From: Cyclobacteriaceae bacterium
Lineage (GTDB): Bacteria > Bacteroidota > Bacteroidia > Cytophagales > Cyclobacteriaceae
Direction: 5' to 3'
NCBI GenBank assembly: GCA_013140395.1
Contig: JABFSY010000510.1
Span: 1-5,976 of the forward strand
DNA: 5,976 nt
Shown here: positions 1 to 4,906 of the stretch, piece by piece
Position numbering within the stretch: the first letter of the stretch is position 1
Layout of the letters: each line of letters opens with the position of its first letter
Position numbers and translations under genes: made by a program
The notes under the pieces: model-generated
What the model saw: the letters and a program-made list of their open reading frames with translations, nothing else
What the model was told of the DNA's origin: nothing
Databases searched by the model: none

Positions 1-8
1 ACCAAACC

Positions 9-26
9 AATCGAAATATTACGATT
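9..26. promoter_or_regulatory. Candidate operator: 18-bp near-perfect palindrome upstream of arsM
   Basis: The sequence AATCGAAATATTACGATT is its own reverse complement except for one central mismatched pair (A14 against A21): outer arms AATCG/CGATT and core AATATT. It ends 18 bases before the arsM start codon, where a repressor site would be expected. Dyads of this size upstream of arsenic genes are typically bound by ArsR/SmtB-family repressors, which dissociate on binding arsenite. No regulator gene is visible here, so the binding protein is inferred. No comparable palindrome was found in the other spacers. The promoter itself is probably just outside or overlapping the window edge. Confidence 0.5.
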
Positions 27-44
27 AACTAAAAGATAAATTAT

Positions 45-887
45 ATGAAAACGGAAACAGGAGAACAACTAAAGCAAATGGTGAAGGAAAAGTACGGCCA
101 GATTGCTGAACAGAGTAAAACCACCAATGAGACAAGTTGCTGTGGAGCTACAGGCTGCGGCACTATTGACTATAATGTAATGGCAGATGACTATACTCAG
201 CTGGCCGGCTACGTGGCAGATGCCGATTTAGGATTAGGTTGTGGATTGCCTACCGAATTTGCTCAAATAAAAGAAGGCGATACCGTAGTTGACTTGGGCT
301 CGGGTGCAGGCAACGATGCCTTTGTGGCACGCTCCGTTGTGGGCGAAAAAGGAAAAGTAATCGGTATCGACTTCACCGACAAAATGATTGAGAAAGCGCG
401 CGCCAATGCCAAGAAGCTGAATTTTAGCAACGTAGAATTTCGTCAAGGCGATATCGAAAATATGCCACTGGCCGGCAACAGTGCAGATGTGGTGGTGAGT
501 AATTGTGTGATGAATCTTGTACCCGACAAGAAACAAGCCTTTACCGAAACTTTTCGTGTACTGAGGAAAGGCGGGCACTTCAGTGTATCGGATATTGTGC
601 TGGCGGGCGATTTGCCAGAGGGTCTGCAAAAAAATGCAGAGATGTATGCAGGTTGCGTCTCGGGAGCCATCCAAAAAGACGAGTATGTAAAAATTATCAA
701 AGAGGCAGGCTTCACCAACATTACGCTACAAAAAGAAAAACGGATTACCTTGCCCGATGAAATATTAAAAGAATATTTAACACCAGAAGCCATGGTAGAT
801 TTTAAAACGGGAAGCACAGGAATTTTCAGCATCACGGTGTACGCAGAGAAGCCCGATGCCTGCTGCGCGCCCGGATGTTGCAATTGA
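45..887 (+). CDS. arsM: Arsenite S-adenosylmethionine methyltransferase ArsM
   Basis: Cytosolic class I SAM methyltransferase, 280 aa, predicted to methylate arsenite stepwise to mono- and dimethylated species. The SAM-binding motif I is at residues 83-91 (DLGSGAGND), with the acidic residue D109 after the next strand and a GD at 135-136. Four cysteines known to matter in characterised ArsM enzymes can be matched: C38, C66 (GLGCGLP), C154 (SNCVMNL) and C204 (YAGCVSGA). The spacings C38-C66 (28) and C154-C204 (50) equal those I recall for the Cyanidioschyzon enzyme (C44/C72 and C174/C224). An extra cysteine pair motif closes the protein (C273, C274, C278, C279), and C32-C33 lie near the N-terminus. 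The ATG at 45 is the only sensible start; no Shine-Dalgarno is present, as usual in Bacteroidota. It is the first gene of the arsenosugar-type block and is followed by a hairpin terminator. A generic ubiE-like methyltransferase is the alternative, but the cysteine set argues against it. Confidence 0.92.
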   Translation: MKTETGEQLKQMVKEKYGQIAEQSKTTNETSCCGATGCGTIDYNVMADDYTQLAGYVADADLGLGCGLPTEFAQIKEGDTVVDLGSGAGNDAFVARSVVGEKGKVIGIDFTDKMIEKARANAKKLNFSNVEFRQGDIENMPLAGNSADVVVSNCVMNLVPDKKQAFTETFRVLRKGGHFSVSDIVLAGDLPEGLQKNAEMYAGCVSGAIQKDEYVKIIKEAGFTNITLQKEKRITLPDEILKEYLTPEAMVDFKTGSTGIFSITVYAEKPDACCAPGCCN

Positions 888-894
888 TTTTATC

Positions 895-938
895 AGGCGT
901 CATGCCACCTCTCCGGTGCATGACGCTTACTTGTTTTT
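895..938 (+). terminator. Rho-independent terminator after arsM
   Basis: A GC-rich stem is formed by 897-904 (GCGTCATG) with 919-926 (CATGACGC). It continues after a bulged C905 as 906-909 (CACC) with 915-918 (GGTG) around a 5-nt loop. A495-type extension is possible at the base through A895-T928 and a G896-T927 wobble. A T-rich run (931-938) follows. It starts 8 bases after the arsM stop and ends 30 bases before the next start codon, so arsM may be largely transcribed apart from the genes behind it, or the hairpin may give partial read-through. Confidence 0.82.
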
Positions 939-967
939 GAATTTTTAAACCTAGCAGAATTTTTTTC

Positions 968-1588
968 ATGCTTCATCCTACTCTTCAAGCAACAGCTGAA
1001 AGCCTTGTGCTACAGTTTGATCAACTACCAACGGAAAGAAAAACGCTATTGACGGAGTTGACCCACTTCATTCAACAATCACCCGCTGGTCGGCCTGTCT
1101 ATCTCAACTTTATTTGTACACACAATTCGCGTAGAAGTCACATCGCTCAGTTGTGGGCGCAGGCATCGGCTGATTATTTTGGTGTAAAAGATATCATTTG
1201 TCTTTCGGGCGGAACAGAAGCTACTGCTTTCAACCCTCGTGCGGTAAAAGCGATGCACGAGGTGGGCTTTCAAATAACTATCGAAATACCGGGCGACAAT
1301 CCGGTGTATCAGGTTAGTTATTCTGCCACAGCTTCATCCGTTAAGGTATTCTCAAAAAAGTATGATGACTCTTTTAATAATAACCCCGGCTTTGCAGCCA
1401 TCATGACGTGCTCACATGCTGATGAAAACTGTCCACTTGTAATGGGCGCAAAAGCTCGCATCGCTATTACTTACGATGACCCCAAAGAATTTGACGGTAC
1501 TCCGCTCGAATCTGCGAAGTATGTAGAACGTGTTCAGCAAATCGGACGTGAGATGCTGTATGCCTTTTCAAAAATAAAAGGCTCCTAG
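968..1588 (+). CDS. Thioredoxin-type arsenate reductase / LMW protein-tyrosine-phosphatase-like protein
   Basis: 206 aa, low-molecular-weight phosphatase fold, predicted to reduce arsenate to arsenite in the cytosol. The CX5R phosphate/arsenate loop is C50-T-H-N-S-R-R56-S57. Two further cysteines, C148 and C155 in TCSHADENCP, have the same six-residue spacing as C82 and C89 of Staphylococcus aureus ArsC (recalled SDADNNCP context). This supports the three-cysteine relay resolved by thioredoxin rather than a plain phosphatase. D170-D171-P172 matches the general-acid DP motif. About 45 residues precede the strand leading into the P-loop. They look helical and make the protein longer than the roughly 130-140 aa canonical enzyme; this longer form is, to my knowledge, common in Bacteroidota. 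The second P-loop cysteine of ArsC (CTGNSC) is R55 here. The ATG at 968 has no Shine-Dalgarno. Neighbouring arsM and arsS fit an arsenic role; a tyrosine phosphatase is the less likely alternative. Confidence 0.85.
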   Translation: MLHPTLQATAESLVLQFDQLPTERKTLLTELTHFIQQSPAGRPVYLNFICTHNSRRSHIAQLWAQASADYFGVKDIICLSGGTEATAFNPRAVKAMHEVGFQITIEIPGDNPVYQVSYSATASSVKVFSKKYDDSFNNNPGFAAIMTCSHADENCPLVMGAKARIAITYDDPKEFDGTPLESAKYVERVQQIGREMLYAFSKIKGS

Positions 1589-1730
1589 CACCGGGTCGTT
1601 CGAATCTGCTTTTCCTGCCTCAGACAAAATAGTTCAGGAAATCATAAATCCTGTCGTGGTAAAGACATCGTTTATAACAGCAGTCGTACAAAATTTAATA
1701 CTTTTATAGCGTTTAAACCAACGACTATAC
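1589..1730 (+). promoter_or_regulatory. 142-bp spacer, probable promoter region for the AhpD-like gene and arsS
   Basis: This is the longest gene-free stretch of the window and contains no ATG-started small ORF. TACTTTTA at 1699-1706 resembles the Bacteroidota -7 element (TAnnTTTG) apart from its last base, at a plausible distance from the start at 1731. No convincing -33 TTG element was found at the usual spacing. The block also holds TTTCCTG (1611-1617), CAGGAAA (1635-1641) and TCCTG (1649-1653). The middle element can pair with either flank, so two alternative hairpins are possible. No poly-T tract follows, so this is not an evident terminator. The promoter is a weak inference. Confidence 0.2.
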
Positions 1731-2066
1731 ATGGAACACACGTACTACAACCCCGAAGACTTAAAAAAATTTGGCAACATTGGCGAATGGGAAAAAAACC
1801 TGGCCGATAAGTTTTTCTCTTATTATGGAGATGTGTTTAAGGAGGGCGACCTTACTGCCCGCGAAAAATCGTTGATCGCACTAGCGGTGGCACACACCGT
1901 ACAATGCCCGTATTGTATTGATGCCTACACACAAGATTCATTGGAAAAGGGCGCTACCGAAAAAGGCATGATGGAAGCAATCCACGTTGCGGCTGCCATT
2001 CGAAGTGGAGCTACATTAGTCCACGGAGTAATGATGATGAACAAAGCCAAGAAACTATCCATGTAA
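1731..2066 (+). CDS. Arsenosugar biosynthesis-associated peroxidase-like protein (AhpD/carboxymuconolactone decarboxylase family)
   Basis: 111-aa single-domain, all-helical protein of the carboxymuconolactone decarboxylase/AhpD superfamily. The redox motif is C59-P-Y-C62 (QCPYCIDAY), preceded by the conserved Glu of this family at E45 (TAREKSLIALAVAH). The C-terminal helix carries H84 and an ATLVHGVMMM segment typical of the fold. The length matches the small family that co-occurs with ArsS, some of whose members are selenoproteins; here both active-site codons are ordinary cysteine codons (TGC, TGT) with no in-frame TGA. The biochemical role is not established. A peroxidase-like or thiol-oxidoreductase function that handles trivalent arsenicals or reactive by-products of ArsS is the usual guess. 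It lies 82 bp upstream of arsS and is probably co-transcribed with it. The ATG at 1731 gives the expected N-terminus and no competing upstream start exists. Confidence 0.85.
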   Translation: MEHTYYNPEDLKKFGNIGEWEKNLADKFFSYYGDVFKEGDLTAREKSLIALAVAHTVQCPYCIDAYTQDSLEKGATEKGMMEAIHVAAAIRSGATLVHGVMMMNKAKKLSM

Positions 2067-2070
2067 ATTT

Positions 2071-2131
2071 GTTGTTGGTTGGTCGTTGGTCGCACTCTCT
2101 GTCAACGAACGAACAACTATCAACCAATAAC
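2071..2131. repeat. Imperfect 22-nt inverted repeat in the spacer before arsS
   Basis: The left arm at 2071-2092 is built from GTTG/GTTGGTCG units. The right arm at 2110-2131 is its reverse complement at 18 of 22 positions. In RNA two of the four mismatches become G-U pairs, giving about 20 of 22 possible pairs around a 17-nt loop. No T-tract follows, so a simple terminator is unlikely. The internal periodicity of GTTGGTC-like units resembles dispersed intergenic repeats seen in some Bacteroidota genomes, though copy number cannot be seen from one window. It could be an mRNA-stabilising or attenuating hairpin between the AhpD-like gene and arsS, or a repeat remnant. Confidence 0.65.
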
Positions 2132-2148
2132 GATCAACGAAAATTGAA

Positions 2149-3204
2149 ATGATCAAATCACTACACGCGCGCCATCATCAGCTCGCCAATCAGGAACGGC
2201 AAGTAGAATTCCTTCAAAATGGAATCTTCAAATCCGGAAAGCTCCCCACCTTCAAACAGAAGATCGAACCACTTGGGCACTTTCCACTGAAGCCGGGCCA
2301 GATTGAAATCTTTCAGATGAATATCGGGTACATGTGCAATCAGGTTTGCAAACATTGTCATGTCGATGCCGGCCCCGATCGAAAAGAAATCATGACGCGC
2401 GACACCATGCAGCAATGCCTAGATGTATTGACGCACACTACTATCAAGACACTGGATATAACCGGTGGCGCACCGGAAATGAATCCTGATTTTAGGTGGT
2501 TCGTGAGTGAAGCCCATCGGCTAGGCGTGCAAGAAATCATCGTGCGTTCCAACCTGACTATTATTACCGCGAATCCAAAGTACCATGACTTGCCGGAGTT
2601 TTTCAAAGAAAACAATGTGCGCATTTGTTCATCGCTCCCATTCTACAATGCTGATAAAACAGATCGCCAGCGGGGCGAGGGGGTATTCAAAGATTCGATC
2701 AAGGGCTTGCACATGTTGAACGAAGTGGGCTACGGTAAAGAAGGCAGCGGGCTGATCCTCGATTTGGTTTACAATCCAACAGGCGCTTTCCTGCCCGGAG
2801 ACCAAATGCAATTGGAACGCGACTTCAAAAAAGAATTGAAATCTCATTTTGATATTGATTTCAATAGCTTGTTCACCATCACCAATATTCCTATCAGTCG
2901 CTTTCTTGATTTTCTAATTGAGTCAGGAAATTACGAGGACTACATGGAAAAACTCATTAATGCATTCAACCCAATAGCAGTTAGTGGCGTGATGTGCCGC
3001 AATACGGTGTCAATCGATTGGCAAGGATTTCTTTATGATTGTGATTTCAACCAAATGCTAGGGCTCAAAACACAAGAAAGCTCAGGACAACACATCAGCT
3101 CATTTGATGTCTCAAAATTAGAGCAGCGAGAAATAGTAGTCAGCCAGCATTGTTTTGCGTGCACCGCTGGGGCGGGAAGCAGTTGCCAGGGAGCTACCAT
3201 ATGA
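2149..3204 (+). CDS. arsS: Arsenosugar biosynthesis radical SAM protein ArsS (Cys-rich C-terminal domain)
   Basis: 351-aa cytosolic radical SAM enzyme. The [4Fe-4S]-binding CxxxCxxC motif is C63-N-Q-V-C67-K-H-C70, followed by HVDAGPDR. The glycine-rich SAM motif is ITGGAPEMNP near residues 103-112. The C-terminal third is the Cys-rich domain typical of this family (DUF3641 type): C283, C298 (LYDCDFNQM), C335-F-A-C338, and C346 in GAGSSCQGAT near the end. These likely hold an auxiliary cluster or bind arsenic. In studied relatives ArsS joins the 5'-deoxyadenosyl moiety of SAM to dimethylarsinous acid, making a dimethylarsinoyl-adenosine precursor of arsenosugars. Some family members use selenocysteine; none is needed here, since the reading frame is complete and ends five residues after C346 at TGA 3202-3204. 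The length is the usual 330-360 aa. arsM, a reductase and the AhpD-like partner upstream make the assignment firm. Confidence 0.9.
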   Translation: MIKSLHARHHQLANQERQVEFLQNGIFKSGKLPTFKQKIEPLGHFPLKPGQIEIFQMNIGYMCNQVCKHCHVDAGPDRKEIMTRDTMQQCLDVLTHTTIKTLDITGGAPEMNPDFRWFVSEAHRLGVQEIIVRSNLTIITANPKYHDLPEFFKENNVRICSSLPFYNADKTDRQRGEGVFKDSIKGLHMLNEVGYGKEGSGLILDLVYNPTGAFLPGDQMQLERDFKKELKSHFDIDFNSLFTITNIPISRFLDFLIESGNYEDYMEKLINAFNPIAVSGVMCRNTVSIDWQGFLYDCDFNQMLGLKTQESSGQHISSFDVSKLEQREIVVSQHCFACTAGAGSSCQGATI

Positions 3205-3273
3205 TTCAAGATTCTCAATTCAAAATTGCGAAAAAAACTTTGACAAAATAATCTTGAACTTTGAATGTTGAAT
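3204..3273. repeat. Imperfect 24-nt inverted repeat in the spacer after arsS
   Basis: The left arm at 3204-3227 and right arm at 3250-3273 are reverse complements at 19 of 24 positions. Both consist of TTCAA(G/A)ATT-like units. Because of this internal period, a second register also pairs perfectly over nine bases: TTCAAGATT at 3205-3213 with AATCTTGAA at 3250-3258. The left arm starts on the last base of the arsS stop codon and the right arm ends 6 bases before the next gene's ATG, so the element nearly fills the spacer. It is AT-rich and has no clear T-tract after it. TTGAAT-type intergenic repeats occur elsewhere in Bacteroidota, but this rests on memory. Confidence 0.6.
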
Positions 3274-3279
3274 TAAGCC

Positions 3280-4041
3280 ATGCGCCCCTACATCTTAAAA
3301 GAAACCAATTGGAAAGCCATTCAGGAAACAAAGTTTGAAGTGGCCGTATTGCCTTGGGGCGCTACTGAAGCACACAACTATCATTTACCCTATGGCACCG
3401 ATATTATCGAAGCCGAAGAAGTAGCTGCTGAAGGAGCTCGTTTAGCGTGGGAGAAAGGGGCAAAAGTTATTGTGTTGCCATGCATGCCATTTGGAGTAAA
3501 TACGGGGCAATTTGATGTAACTCTCGACATCAACATGAACCCCAGCACGCAGTTAGCCGTTCTTTACGATGTGGTAGATACACTCAATCGGCAAGGCATT
3601 CATAAATTGATTATTTTCAATAGCCACGGAGCAAATCACTTTAATAATGCCATTCGTGAGTTGGGATTGAAATTTCCGGATATGTTTTTATGTGCCTGCA
3701 ATTGGTTTCAGTCCGTTGATCAAAAGCTCTTTTTCGACAACAAAGACGACCATGCAGGCGAGATGGAAACCAGCGTAATTATGCACCTCCGCCCTGATTT
3801 AGTGCGGCCACTTTCTGAGGCGGGTGATGGCAAGGCAAAGAAATTTGTCTTTAAGGCAATGCAAGAAGGCTGGGCCTGGGCTGAACGCAGATGGACGAGT
3901 GTCACAAAAGATACAGGCGTTGGCGACCCAAGCAAAGCCTCAGCCGAAAAAGGAAAAAGATTTTTTGAAGCCGTAACACAAAAAGTCAGTGAGTTTTTTG
4001 TTGAGGTGGCAAAAACTGACAGAAAGAATTTTTATAGCTAA
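3280..4041 (+). CDS. Creatininase-family metal-dependent amidohydrolase
   Basis: 253 aa, one complete creatininase/MftE/ArfB-type domain and no signal peptide, so probably cytosolic. Metal-site residues are recognisable: E30 and H32 in GATEAHNYHLPYGTD, D41 in the same motif, H116 in FNSHGANH, and E163 in DDHAGEMETS. Family members hydrolyse cyclic or linear amide bonds. Known substrates include creatinine, formamidopyrimidine intermediates (ArfB) and the modified mycofactocin precursor peptide (MftE). The substrate here cannot be read from the sequence. It lies 75 bp behind arsS and 45 bp before a nucleoside phosphorylase on the same strand, so co-transcription with either is plausible. A role in turning over the purine or ring released from an arsenic nucleoside is speculative. 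The ATG at 3280 (MRPYILKETNW) begins just before the first beta strand, as expected for the family. Confidence 0.87.
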   Translation: MRPYILKETNWKAIQETKFEVAVLPWGATEAHNYHLPYGTDIIEAEEVAAEGARLAWEKGAKVIVLPCMPFGVNTGQFDVTLDINMNPSTQLAVLYDVVDTLNRQGIHKLIIFNSHGANHFNNAIRELGLKFPDMFLCACNWFQSVDQKLFFDNKDDHAGEMETSVIMHLRPDLVRPLSEAGDGKAKKFVFKAMQEGWAWAERRWTSVTKDTGVGDPSKASAEKGKRFFEAVTQKVSEFFVEVAKTDRKNFYS

Positions 4042-4086
4042 GATCCATTTTCAAATTATTTTATTCCCCAATTTTCAAACTAAATT

Positions 4087-4902
4087 ATGCTCCACGAAAT
4101 TAAAGAGGCAACTGACTATTTAAAAAAGCATGGTTTTGACAATCCTGAAGTGGGTGTCATTCTTGGAACCGGATTGGGAAATCTGTTTGTGAAAGAGATT
4201 AAAAATGCTATTGAGATTAACTATAATTCCATTCCTCACTTTCCCGTCTCCACAGTAGAATTCCATAGAGGAAAATTAATTTATGGTGAGATAAAAGGAA
4301 AAAAAGTATTGGCCATGCAAGGTCGCTTCCATTATTATGAGGGCTATAACATGCAGAAAATAACTTTGCCGGTTCGTGTTATGAAAATGCTCGGCATACA
4401 ACATCTGTTGATTTCCAATGCGGCAGGCAACATGAACCTCAAATGGAAAAAGGGGCAGCTGATGTTAATTGATGACCACATAAATTTACAATCCGACAAT
4501 CCACTTCGTGGAGAAAATTTTGAAGTACTTGGGCCTCGCTTCCCAGATATGAGCGAACCCTATTCAAAAAAGATGAACAAGCTATTGATTAGAATCGCTA
4601 AAGAGAAAAAAATAAAACTAAACGTGGGCGTTTATGTGGCCGTCATTGGGCCCAACTTAGAAACCAGAGCGGAATATCGTTTCTTGAATCGCATCGGTGC
4701 AGATGCAGTAGGAATGAGCACCGTGCCTGAAGTATTGGTAGCTAATCATATGGGGTTGCCGTGCTGCGCCATTTCAGTACTCACCGATGATTGCGACCCC
4801 GACAATCTTAAACCCGCAGTCATTTCAGAGATTATTGCCATTGCCGGAAAGGCAGAGGCAAAATTGACAGAATTGTATGTAGCTCTCATCGGCAAACTAT
4901 AA
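4087..4902 (+). CDS. Purine nucleoside phosphorylase, trimeric PNP/MTAP superfamily, possibly adenosine-type
   Basis: 271 aa, a full-length trimeric (PNP-I/MTAP) phosphorylase that cleaves purine nucleosides with phosphate to a free base and ribose-1-phosphate. Visible motifs: phosphate-loop GTGLG (27-31), H60, GRFHYYEGY (79-87, with H82 matching human H86), NAAGN (111-115), GPNLETRAEYR (188-198, with E192 matching human E201) and GADAVGMSTVPEV (204-216). At the base-recognition position (human N243) this protein has D234 in SVLTDDCD, as in methylthioadenosine phosphorylase (ATDYDC). The residue aligning with human H257, which contacts the ribose 5'-OH, appears to be S247. This alignment was done by eye and involves a gap. 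Together these point towards 6-amino purines and tolerance of 5'-modified ribose, but the same residues may be general in Bacteroidota PNPs. It is 45 bp behind the creatininase gene and ends 4 bp from the convergent neighbour. A plain purine-salvage role is the main alternative. Confidence 0.88.
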   Translation: MLHEIKEATDYLKKHGFDNPEVGVILGTGLGNLFVKEIKNAIEINYNSIPHFPVSTVEFHRGKLIYGEIKGKKVLAMQGRFHYYEGYNMQKITLPVRVMKMLGIQHLLISNAAGNMNLKWKKGQLMLIDDHINLQSDNPLRGENFEVLGPRFPDMSEPYSKKMNKLLIRIAKEKKIKLNVGVYVAVIGPNLETRAEYRFLNRIGADAVGMSTVPEVLVANHMGLPCCAISVLTDDCDPDNLKPAVISEIIAIAGKAEAKLTELYVALIGKL

Positions 4903-4906
4903 CCGA

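Noticed and set aside
234..883. Long antisense reading frames inside arsM and other genes
   Set aside because: They overlap well-supported genes in full, show no recognisable domains and have composition typical of shadow frames.
1682..1726. AGTCGT/ACGACT inverted repeat in the spacer before the AhpD-like gene
   Set aside because: Only six bases with a 33-base gap; expected by chance in an AT-rich spacer.
3202..3245. TGA at the end of arsS as a selenocysteine codon with read-through
   Set aside because: The Cys-rich domain is already complete before the TGA, and the read-through frame is low-complexity and stops after about a dozen codons.
3205..3279. Possible small precursor-peptide gene between the radical SAM and creatininase genes, as in mycofactocin loci
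   Set aside because: The only ATG in the spacer (near 3264) opens just three codons before a stop, and the sequence is better explained by the inverted repeat.
4047..4079. Direct repeat ATTTTCAAA at 4047-4055 and 4071-4079 before the phosphorylase gene
   Set aside because: A nine-base AT-rich repeat with no accompanying promoter or operator pattern; most likely composition.
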